Shown one piece after another: positions 1 through 6,005 of a DNA stretch of 6,005 nucleotides. The notes under the pieces were generated by a model. The model did no database searches, had not been told where the DNA came from, and saw only the letters and a program-made list of their open reading frames with translations. Numbering within the stretch: position 1 is the first letter of the stretch; the number at the start of each line of letters is the position of its first letter. The DNA is from an uncultured Propionibacteriaceae bacterium. GTDB lineage: Bacteria; Actinomycetota; Actinomycetes; Propionibacteriales; Propionibacteriaceae. The DNA is taken from positions 1-6,005 of the forward strand of contig CAMCJC010000176.1 of the NCBI GenBank assembly GCA_945875065.1, given 5' to 3'. Both the position numbers and the translations under genes were made by a program.

Positions 1-816
1 GGGCACGTCATGGACCCCGAGCGCGACCAAAATGCCGCCTGCCGTGGCCACCGCCACAACGGCCGTGGCCGGCGAGGCCATCACGAAGGCGACGGCGGTG
101 ATCAGCCGGGTCTCCCCGACCCAGCCTAGAAAGAAGTCGTGAAAGTCATGTGCTGCGCGACGGAGCCGGCTGGGTCGATTCTCGCGCCGGGAGAAGGGGC
201 GCACGACGTCCACCCCGTCGACAGCCTCAACCGCGGCGGCCTCCAACTCGCCGACGCCCTGGGCGTACTCGGCCATCCGGGCTCCGGCGCCAGCCATCGC
301 CTTCTGGAACAGCAGGTACGCCACCACCGCCAGCACCAGAACCAGCACAGCCAGCGCGGGAGCCACCACCAGCAGCATCACCAGGGCCACCACCGGGACG
401 ACGATCACGGCCGTGATGTCGAGCAGGGCGTGCGCCACCAGGTGGTGCATCGATGAGGTGTCGTCCTGCACGAACTTCTTCACCGAGGCCGCCCCCTGCG
501 AGGTGAACCAGCCGAGGCGAACCCGGGCCAGCCGGTCCACCATCCGCCGGCGCAGCACCAGCAGCAGCTTGTTATCGGCGAGATGGCTGGCTGTCGAGGC
601 GGCCCCGGCCAACAGGGTGCCGATCGCCAGCAAGCCAAGCGCCAGCCAGATCCGCTGCCACTCGCTCGGCTGCCAGCCATCGCGAACCACGGCTCCAGCC
701 AGTAGAGCCAGGCTCAGCAGGGCGCCCACCTGAGCCAGGCTCGCAAGAACCTGCAGGACCACAGCCACCGCCAGATGGCCGCGCACGGGCGCCAACACGG
801 TACGGATGGTTCTCAC
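1..816 (-). CDS. ABC transporter, exporter-fold membrane domain, siderophore-transporter type (3' end outside window)
   Basis: This is the first 272 residues of an inner-membrane ABC transporter subunit; the frame is open to position 1. It starts MRTIRTVLAPVR and enters a hydrophobic segment at once (about 13-41). Further hydrophobic stretches lie at about 55-75, 133-152, 153-170 and 242-266, as in a type IV six-helix membrane domain. The motif GWFTSQGAASVKKFVQDD (102-119) followed by HHLVAHALLD (124-133) resembles the cytoplasmic loop of YbtP/YbtQ and IrtA/IrtB proteins, which move siderophores. No N-terminal siderophore-interaction domain like that of IrtA is present. The nucleotide-binding domain would lie beyond the window. 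The GTG start (816-814) is chosen because it overlaps the NRPS stop and sits behind a good ribosome binding site. Import or export of the product cannot be decided; a generic multidrug-type exporter is the alternative. Confidence 0.88.
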   Translation of the reverse strand, partial: MRTIRTVLAPVRGHLAVAVVLQVLASLAQVGALLSLALLAGAVVRDGWQPSEWQRIWLALGLLAIGTLLAGAASTASHLADNKLLLVLRRRMVDRLARVRLGWFTSQGAASVKKFVQDDTSSMHHLVAHALLDITAVIVVPVVALVMLLVVAPALAVLVLVLAVVAYLLFQKAMAGAGARMAEYAQGVGELEAAAVEAVDGVDVVRPFSRRENRPSRLRRAAHDFHDFFLGWVGETRLITAVAFVMASPATAVVAVATAGGILVALGVHDVP

Positions 817-3800
817 AACTCTCCTTCCTCGAACTCCTCTGAATGATCGATCCTTCCCCCGGTGAGATGCCGCAGCTGCTCGGCCACAGCCCCCACCTCA
901 GGACGGTCCAGGAAAACGCGCAGGGGCAGATCCACCTGCCACTCCTGGCGCACGCGGTCCACGAACCGCAGGGCCACCAGCGAGTTACCCCCGAGGGCGA
1001 AGAAGCTGTCCTCCGCGGTGGTGACGCAGGTTTGGAGCAACTCGCCCCACACTCGCGCAACCCAGTCCCGGGCGGGGTCAAGCCCGATCACCCTGCCGCC
1101 ATCGCCCCGACCGGCCTCTCGGACGAGCGCGGCCCGGTCCAGCTTGCCGTTTGTGGTGAGCGGGAGTTCGTCGAGAACGACCACCCGGCCGGGGACGCTC
1201 TGCCGAGGCAGCCACTGACGGGCCACTTTCAACACCTGTTCGGGATCGGCACCGTCCCCCACGATGAAGCCCTGCACCCTGGCCCGCGCCCCGGAGCCCA
1301 CCACCACGGCAGCCGCCTGGACCACGGCCGGGTCCCTGAGCAGCGCCGCCTCGACATCGCCCAGCTCAATGCGGTGGCCGGCGACCTTGACCTGGGTGTC
1401 ACGCCGGCCGAGGAACTCCAAGGTCCCATCGGGCCAGTAGCGTCCCATGTCACCGGTCCGGTACCAGCGCAGTCCTTCATGTTCGACGAACCGTTCTTCG
1501 GTGAGCGTCTCGTCCCCGCAGTAGCCCCGGGCGAGCCCGTTCCCACCGATCCACAGCTCTCCGACCACCTGGTCGGGACGGTCGCGGCCAAGGGAGTCGA
1601 CGACGCGGAACCGCTGGTTCGCCAGCGGCCTGCCATAGGGGACCGACACCCAGCCCGCAGGGACGTGGTCGACCTCTTGCAGGTTGGACCAGATCGATGC
1701 CTCGGTGGCCCCACCGAGCGCCTTCAATCGTGCTGTGGGAGCCGCAGAACGCAGCCGCTCGCACAGGTCGAGCCCGACCCAGTCACCGGAGACCAGCGCG
1801 AGCCTCAACGATTCCAACGCCCCGGGTTTACTCTCAGATGCCAGCAGCAGCATGTCGAGCAGCATCGGAACGGTATTCCACAGGGTGATTCCAGCCTCGT
1901 GGACCAGTTCAGCCCATCGCTCGGCATCGCGCCGTTCGTCCTCGGCGACCAGGACTAGCCGACCGCCGGCCCCGAGGACGCCGAAGATATCCCACACCGA
2001 CAGGTCGAAGTCGAGCGCGGCTAGGGCCAGCACCGCGTCGTCGGAGCACACCTGGAACCGGTCCACCACCTCGGCGATGGTGTTCCAGGCCGCCTCGTGG
2101 GTGATCTGGACGCCCTTCGGATCACCCGTGGTGCCCGAGGTGAAGATCAGGTATGCCAGCTCACCCGGGTCGACGCTTTCAGGCAGCTTCGATGCCTCGC
2201 TGCCCGCACCCCTAAACGGTTCCAGGTCTTCGATCGTGAATCGGGTGCCGGCCGTCCGCTCGATCTGCTCCCGTCGCGCCAAGGGCAGATCCAGGCCGAG
2301 GGGCACATAGGCGGCGCCGGCCAGCAGCACCGCGAGCACCGCGGTGATCTGATCCGGCCCTTTGGGCAAACGGATGCCGATCCGGTCCCCGACCCGCACT
2401 CCCTCGGCGACGAGTCCGGCGGCCACCGCACGCGCGTCCCGGAGCAGTTCCCCACGAGAGAGCCCCCGCCGGGTACCGCCCTGCCACCAGCTCAACGCCT
2501 CGGGTTCAGGATCACGGGCCGCCCGCTCGACGAATGCCTGGTGCAGCAGCTGCGGCTGGATCGGCCGATCCGTGCGGTTGACCTCCGTGCGGGTCTGTTC
2601 CTGGGCCGCGGGCAGACTGGACAGCACCTGTTCCGCCGCCTCGGGGCCGCCTGTGACGAGGGCCGCCACGGCCGTCGTGTAGCACTCGAACATGGCGTCC
2701 ACCACGCCGGGGGCGAAGGCCCCACGAACGCTGTCCCAGGTGATCAGCAGCCCGCTCGGCGACTCGGTGACCTGGTTGTCCAGGCTCACCTGCGGAGACT
2801 GCGAGATGCCGAAGACTCGCCGCGGGAAGTCGCCGGTGGTTTCCATCGACACCTCTGAGGCGGTGCCGACCCCCAGCCCGGAGGTGAACACCACCGGGAC
2901 CGCCTCCAAGCGACCGTTGATTCGGCTCAGCTCCCGCAGCAGCCACGACGAGGAGACCTCACGGTGGTCGAGGTCATCCGCCATCCGTTGCTGCAAGCCG
3001 GCGGCCGCGGCCAGCCAGCCCTCGATGTGGTGGCGATGATCCGCCAGGGAGATCGTGGTGAAGTCCCCCAGCACTCGATAGATATCCGGGTGCACCTCGC
3101 GCCGGTTGAACATCGTCAGCGTGACCGTCAAGTCCGGCTCGTCGCTCCACCGGCCGAGCACCTCGGCGTACAGGGTGAGCAGGAGAGTCGACGGGGTCAG
3201 CCGCAGATCTCGCGCCCAGGCCCGCAGTTTGCCCCACCGCTCGGCCTCAAGTAGCCACTCTCGCCGTTCGAAGCGGATCTCGTGCAGCTCAGCGAGCGGC
3301 TTCGCCAGTGGCAACGCCGGTCCTGGTGGGAGGTCGGCCAGTCTGTCCCGCCAGTACGCCTCGTCGCGGCGCTGACGCTCGGGGTTTGGTTCTAGCTGCT
3401 GCTGGTAGTCACGGAATGACAGCTCGATCGGCGTCATCACCAACTCCGGATCCGCGTAGAGGCGATCCAGCTCGGTGAACAGCGTCATGATCGACAGGGC
3501 GTCGAACAGGATGTAGTCCAGACCGACCAGCAACCTCTGCCCGCCCGGGTGTTCCACCACACGAAGGTCCCACAGCGGCCACGAAGTGAGTTCGGTGATT
3601 CTGTGTGAATACTGTTCGCGCAGCTCTAGCAGCTCGGCTTCGGACTCCACTCGTTGGACGGGAAGCGACCATTCAGGGGCCTGCTCAAGGATGCGGATCA
3701 GTCCGTCCTCGTTGAACGTGGTGCGAAGCATTTCGTGCCGCTCGACCAGCCGCAGCCAGCAGCGCTCCAGGCGGGCCGCATCGAGCGGACCGTCGAACTC

Positions 3801-6005
3801 GGCATACTGCCAGGTGCCCACCCCGCCCAGCGGTAGCCGAGGATCCCTCCCGACCCGGTAGGCCTCCTGAATGTCGGTCCCGCGGAACGGCCGAGACCGC
3901 TCCGCCGGCCGCGGCCGCACCTGAGGCTGGGCAGCCATACCGTCGCCGGGGGCCAAGTCGAGGCCAGCGGCATAGGCGGCCAGGTCCCCCGCCCCCAGCA
4001 ACCCAGCGACGGAAGCTCCGTCGACGCCCTCCCGGCGCAGAGCGGCCACCACGCGGGTGGCGAGCAGGGAGTCGCCGCCGATACCGAAGAAGGTGTCGGC
4101 GCAGGTGATCGGACGCTGCGGTTCAACCAGCTCGGCCCACAGCCGTGCCACCAGCCTCTCGGCCGGGGTCTCGGGCTGACGGCCCTCCTGCTGCGATTTT
4201 GTCATGGCGGCGAGCTCCAGCACCCGGTCGCGCACCACCTTGCCGTTGCTCGACAACGGGATCTCGGCGACCGGCACCACGCGGGTGCAGATCATGTGCG
4301 GGGGGAGCCGGTCGGCCTGCACCCGCCGCAGTTCCTCCGCCGACGGTGGCTGCCCCGGGTCGGCCACCGCAACCACCGCGCACAGCGAACCACTGCCCGA
4401 GTCGACAACTACCGCGGCGTCGCGTACCTCAGGATGGGCTTTCAGCGCCGCCTCGACCTCGCCCGGTTCCACGCGGAATCCGTTCAGCTGAACCTGGCGG
4501 TCGCGCCGGCCCAGAAACTCCAGCACCCCATCGGGACGGTAGCGGGCCAGATCCCCGGTGCGATACCAGCGTTCGCCCGCCTGCATGACGAAACGGTCCT
4601 CGGTCGCCTCGGCCGCGACTCGATACCCCTCGGCCAGGCTTGCCCCGCCCATCCACAGCTCACCGGCGACCTGGTCGGGGCAGTCCCGCCCCCGGTCGTT
4701 GACGACTCGGCACCGGACGTTGTCCAGCGGCGTGCCCCACGGGACCCCTCGGGAGAGATCGGTGTCGGCGTCCACCTCCTGCCAGGTGGAGTGGATCGCC
4801 GCCTCGGTCATGCCTCCCAGGGCCACGAAACGGCATCCCGGGGCCGTCCGCTCCCGCAATTGTTCCGGCAGGTCGACCGGCACCAGGTCACCCCCGAGCA
4901 GGACCGCGCGCAGCCCCAACGTCTCGCCGGAGGGCACCGATTGCAGGAGCATGGCCAGCAGCGCGGGCACGCTGTTCCACACGGTGACCCCGTGCTCGTC
5001 GACCAGCCTCCGCCAGGTGAAGGCGTCCCGACGCTGCTCCTCTCCGACCGTGACTACCCTGCCGCCCACGCTCAGCGGCGCGAAGAGGTCGAACACCGAC
5101 AGGTCGAACTCGAGGGCTGAGAGCGCCAAGGTCGCGTCTTCCTCCCCCATGTCTAGGCGAGCGATCAACGACTCGATGGTGTTGACCGCCGCCCGGTGCG
5201 AGACCTCGACCCCCTTCGGTTCACCGGTCGAACCGGAGGTGAACAGCACGTACGCCACCGCCCGCGGATCGGTGTCCACCGGGTCGGCCCCCGGGTGGGC
5301 GTACGCCGCCGTCAAATCGTCCTCGCGCAGGTGGACGCTGGGCTGTCCGATCCGGATGATCCGCTCGACGCGATGCGGCGGCTGGTCCACCGAGATCGGC
5401 AGGTACGCGCACCCCAGGGCCAGGACACCGAGCACCACCGCCGCCTGATCCGGCCCCTTCGGCAGGGTCACGGCGACCGTGTCACCAGGCACGGCTCCCT
5501 GCGACCGGAGCCAGCCCGCGACGCTGCGGGCCCGTCCGGCGAGTTCGCCGTAGGACAGGCTGCGGTCGCCGACCAGCGCCCAGCGTTCGGGGTCGGCGGC
5601 CGCTCGCGCGAAGAACGGGCCGTGCAGGGTATGCGCGGGCAGTTCCACGGCGGTGTCGTTGACCCGCTCACGGGTCTGCCGCTGTGCCACGGGAAGGGCC
5701 ACGTCCACGGGTCGGCCCAAGCTGGCCGGATCGTCGATCAGCCCCTCCACGATGTTTCGGTACGCCTCGAAAGCCGCATCGGCCACACCCTCAGCGAGGA
5801 TGTCGTCGCGGACGTCCCAGTTCAGCAGCACCCCGCCGTCGAGCTCGGTCACCTGGGCGTCCAGCCATACCTGCGGCCCCTGGGACATGATCCACACGGG
5901 CCGGCCGAACGCATCCTGGACCGCCGCGGAGTAGACATCGCCCAGACCGAGCGCGCTGGTGTACACCACCGAGGCCAACGTAGTCGTCTCGGCCCGGCGA
6001 CCCAG
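813..6005 (-). CDS. Nonribosomal peptide synthetase, (Cy)-A-T-Cy-A-T, 5' end outside window
   Basis: This is a cytosolic thiotemplate assembly-line enzyme that should add two amino acids and cyclize each onto the preceding acyl group. Residues are numbered from the TTG codon at 5978-5976, which is only a reference point: the frame stays open for nine more codons to the window edge, inside a Cy domain. The order is Cy end (to about 85), A1 (about 112-590), T1 (about 604-674), Pro/Arg-rich linker (675-695), Cy2 (about 696-1110), A2 (about 1140-1622), T2 (about 1636-1706) and a short acidic tail ending at L1721 before TGA (815-813). Both A domains have full core motifs and both T domains keep the phosphopantetheine serine. 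No methyltransferase or epimerase is inserted between motifs A8 and A10, unlike PchE, PchF and yersiniabactin HMWP2. No thioesterase follows T2. I saw no in-frame TTA codon. The family call is near certain; the metallophore product is inferred. Confidence 0.96.
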   Translation of the reverse strand: MGRRAETTTLASVVYTSALGLGDVYSAAVQDAFGRPVWIMSQGPQVWLDAQVTELDGGVLLNWDVRDDILAEGVADAAFEAYRNIVEGLIDDPASLGRPVDVALPVAQRQTRERVNDTAVELPAHTLHGPFFARAAADPERWALVGDRSLSYGELAGRARSVAGWLRSQGAVPGDTVAVTLPKGPDQAAVVLGVLALGCAYLPISVDQPPHRVERIIRIGQPSVHLREDDLTAAYAHPGADPVDTDPRAVAYVLFTSGSTGEPKGVEVSHRAAVNTIESLIARLDMGEEDATLALSALEFDLSVFDLFAPLSVGGRVVTVGEEQRRDAFTWRRLVDEHGVTVWNSVPALLAMLLQSVPSGETLGLRAVLLGGDLVPVDLPEQLRERTAPGCRFVALGGMTEAAIHSTWQEVDADTDLSRGVPWGTPLDNVRCRVVNDRGRDCPDQVAGELWMGGASLAEGYRVAAEATEDRFVMQAGERWYRTGDLARYRPDGVLEFLGRRDRQVQLNGFRVEPGEVEAALKAHPEVRDAAVVVDSGSGSLCAVVAVADPGQPPSAEELRRVQADRLPPHMICTRVVPVAEIPLSSNGKVVRDRVLELAAMTKSQQEGRQPETPAERLVARLWAELVEPQRPITCADTFFGIGGDSLLATRVVAALRREGVDGASVAGLLGAGDLAAYAAGLDLAPGDGMAAQPQVRPRPAERSRPFRGTDIQEAYRVGRDPRLPLGGVGTWQYAEFDGPLDAARLERCWLRLVERHEMLRTTFNEDGLIRILEQAPEWSLPVQRVESEAELLELREQYSHRITELTSWPLWDLRVVEHPGGQRLLVGLDYILFDALSIMTLFTELDRLYADPELVMTPIELSFRDYQQQLEPNPERQRRDEAYWRDRLADLPPGPALPLAKPLAELHEIRFERREWLLEAERWGKLRAWARDLRLTPSTLLLTLYAEVLGRWSDEPDLTVTLTMFNRREVHPDIYRVLGDFTTISLADHRHHIEGWLAAAAGLQQRMADDLDHREVSSSWLLRELSRINGRLEAVPVVFTSGLGVGTASEVSMETTGDFPRRVFGISQSPQVSLDNQVTESPSGLLITWDSVRGAFAPGVVDAMFECYTTAVAALVTGGPEAAEQVLSSLPAAQEQTRTEVNRTDRPIQPQLLHQAFVERAARDPEPEALSWWQGGTRRGLSRGELLRDARAVAAGLVAEGVRVGDRIGIRLPKGPDQITAVLAVLLAGAAYVPLGLDLPLARREQIERTAGTRFTIEDLEPFRGAGSEASKLPESVDPGELAYLIFTSGTTGDPKGVQITHEAAWNTIAEVVDRFQVCSDDAVLALAALDFDLSVWDIFGVLGAGGRLVLVAEDERRDAERWAELVHEAGITLWNTVPMLLDMLLLASESKPGALESLRLALVSGDWVGLDLCERLRSAAPTARLKALGGATEASIWSNLQEVDHVPAGWVSVPYGRPLANQRFRVVDSLGRDRPDQVVGELWIGGNGLARGYCGDETLTEERFVEHEGLRWYRTGDMGRYWPDGTLEFLGRRDTQVKVAGHRIELGDVEAALLRDPAVVQAAAVVVGSGARARVQGFIVGDGADPEQVLKVARQWLPRQSVPGRVVVLDELPLTTNGKLDRAALVREAGRGDGGRVIGLDPARDWVARVWGELLQTCVTTAEDSFFALGGNSLVALRFVDRVRQEWQVDLPLRVFLDRPEVGAVAEQLRHLTGGRIDHSEEFEEGEL
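821..830 (-). promoter_or_regulatory. Ribosome binding site for the ABC transporter gene, inside the NRPS 3' end
   Basis: Read on the minus strand the bases are GAGGAAGGAG, followed by AGTT and the GTG start at 816. This purine-rich stretch is complementary to the 16S rRNA anti-Shine-Dalgarno sequence and also encodes the Glu-rich C-terminus of the NRPS. It decides the start of the transporter gene. The GTGA overlap at 813-816 means ribosomes ending the NRPS can restart directly on the transporter, so the two are expected to be translationally coupled. Confidence 0.8.
861..1073 (-). other. Peptidyl carrier (T) domain T2, C-terminal
   Basis: The phosphopantetheine motif is FFALGGNSLVAL, with the attachment serine at residue 1666 (codon 983-981). 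It holds the chain after the second cyclization. Only about 15 residues follow, ending in a run rich in Glu (SEEFEEGEL). No thioesterase, reductase or condensation domain is fused behind it, so the chain must leave through another protein. The acidic tail may be a plain C-terminus or part of a docking surface; the sequence alone does not decide. Confidence 0.92.
1113..2561 (-). other. Adenylation domain A2, cysteine-type specificity
   Basis: Core motifs are intact: IFTSGTTGDPKG (A3, residues 1278-1289), GGATEASIWSN (A5, 1422-1432), YRTGD (A7, 1506-1510), GRRDTQVKVAGHRIELGD (A8, 1524-1541) and LTTNGK (A10) with catalytic Lys1612. Pocket residues aligned by eye to GrsA are D1325, L1326, W1329, N1368, L1395, S1397, L1421, I1429, W1430 and K1612, that is DLWNLSLIWK. 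This differs from the common cysteine code DLYNLSLIWK only at the third position (Trp for Tyr), so L-cysteine is the best substrate call. The A8-A10 spacing of about 60 residues leaves no room for an embedded methyltransferase, oxidase or epimerase. Confidence 0.9.
2649..3893 (-). other. Heterocyclization (Cy) domain Cy2, complete
   Basis: This domain forms the peptide bond between the T1- and T2-bound units and then cyclodehydrates the side-chain thiol or hydroxyl onto the new amide. All Cy core motifs are present in order: FRGTDIQEAYRVGR (698-711), RHEMLRTTF (747-755), DYILFDALS (821-829, the DxxxxDxxS signature with D821, D826 and S829), LPPGPALPL (883-891), TPSTLLLTLYAEVLGRW (928-944), GDFTTISL (971-978), PVVFTSGLG (1028-1036) and ISQSPQVSLDNQV (1058-1070). 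The HHxxxDG motif of ordinary condensation domains is absent. Thr1032 and Asp1067 supply the pair linked to cyclodehydration. Combined with a Cys-type A2, the expected ring is a thiazoline. Confidence 0.94.
3957..4169 (-). other. Peptidyl carrier (T) domain T1
   Basis: This is a carrier domain of normal length, about 70 residues. The phosphopantetheine attachment motif is FFGIGGDSLL, with the attachment serine at residue 637 (codon 4070-4068). It receives the residue activated by A1 and presents the cyclized intermediate to Cy2. It is followed by a Pro/Arg-rich linker of about 20 residues (PQVRPRPAERSRP) leading into Cy2. Confidence 0.93.
4209..5645 (-). other. Adenylation domain A1, mixed Cys/Thr-type specificity pocket
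   Basis: This domain activates an amino acid with ATP and loads it on T1. Visible core motifs are A3 (LFTSGSTGEPKG, residues 245-256), A5 (GGMTEAAIHSTW, 388-399), A7 (YRTGD, 472-476), A8 (GRRDRQVQLNGFRVEPGE, 490-507) and A10 (SSNGK, catalytic Lys580). Alignment by eye to GrsA gives pocket residues D292, L293, F296, N335, L360, G362, L387, I395, H396 and K580, that is DLFNLGLIHK. The common Cys code is DLYNLSLIWK and the common Thr code is DFWNIGMVHK. The Gly at GrsA position 301 and the His at 331 match Thr; Leu at 236, 299 and 322 and Ile at 330 match Cys. The GG(x)TEA form of motif A5 is shared with A2. The substrate is a beta-hydroxy or beta-thiol amino acid, Thr or Cys, and I cannot decide between them. 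Confidence 0.85.
5724..6005 (-). other. C-terminal end of heterocyclization (Cy) domain of the first visible module
   Basis: This part of the NRPS matches the last two Cy core motifs. The first, SVVYTSALG at residues 3-11, corresponds to the consensus PVVFTSxL. The second, MSQGPQVWLDAQV at residues 31-43, followed by LLNWD, corresponds to TPQVxLDxQ...WD. Thr7 and Asp40 sit where Cy structural studies (the bacillamide and epothilone synthetases) place a Thr/Asp pair needed for cyclodehydration. The part that would carry DxxxxD is outside the window, so heterocyclization by this domain is likely but not shown. The usual Pro before VVFTS is a Ser here. Confidence 0.85.

Noticed and set aside
813..830. 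A terminator or promoter between the two genes.
   Set aside because: The genes overlap by four bases, so there is no intergenic sequence, and no hairpin followed by a T run is visible on the transcribed strand.
572..1081. A minus-strand frame of 169 codons that crosses the junction between the NRPS and the transporter.
   Set aside because: It is out of frame with both genes and overlaps well-supported sequence in each. The GTGA junction and ribosome binding site explain the region.
843..1958. A 371-codon open frame on the plus strand, antisense to the NRPS.
   Set aside because: It lies opposite T2 and A2, which have clear motifs. Its translation is rich in Pro, Gly, His and Arg with no recognisable domain. 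Long antisense frames are expected from third-position GC bias.
4296..5448. Further long plus-strand frames (4296-5120 and 4558-5448).
   Set aside because: They overlap each other and the A1 domain in antisense and have no domain-like sequence. They are composition shadows.
1279..5600. Repeated nucleotide blocks, for example around 1990-2160 and 5090-5260.
   Set aside because: These are the equivalent core motifs (A3-A4) of the two homologous adenylation domains and have diverged. They are not a mobile or tandem repeat.
5976..5978. TTG as the start codon of the NRPS.
   Set aside because: The codon lies inside a conserved Cy motif and the frame continues to the window edge. The true start is upstream, outside the window.

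Overview
The window comes from a high-GC bacterium, most likely an actinomycete. Third codon positions are mostly G or C, one gene starts at GTG, genes overlap, and antisense frames stay open for hundreds of codons, as expected in such genomes. The genus cannot be read from the sequence. Both genes lie on the minus strand and are transcribed from high to low coordinates. Both run off the window.

Positions 813-6005 hold the 3' part (1730 codons) of a multimodular nonribosomal peptide synthetase (NRPS). Its order is: end of a heterocyclization (Cy) domain, adenylation domain A1, carrier domain T1, a complete Cy domain, A2, T2, stop. The complete Cy domain has DxxxxDxxS in place of the HHxxxDG of ordinary condensation domains. 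A2 reads as a cysteine-type adenylation domain. A1 mixes cysteine-like and threonine-like pocket residues. The predicted partial product is an acyl chain extended by two adjacent five-membered heterocycles: thiazoline-thiazoline, or (methyl)oxazoline-thiazoline. No thioesterase, reductase, methyltransferase, epimerase or oxidase domain is present in the visible part.

Positions 1-816 hold the first 272 codons of a type IV (exporter-fold) ABC transporter membrane domain. It starts at a GTG that overlaps the NRPS stop codon (GTGA), behind a strong ribosome binding site. Its sequence resembles the YbtP/YbtQ and IrtA/IrtB type of siderophore transporter. Its nucleotide-binding domain would lie beyond position 1.

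Together the two genes look like the core of a thiazoline/oxazoline metallophore locus of the pyochelin/yersiniabactin general type, in which the assembly line is co-translated with its transporter. The metallophore role is inferred from domain logic and transporter type. There is no intergenic space, so no promoter, operator (for example an iron box) or terminator can be seen. No RNA gene, mobile element or CRISPR array was found.
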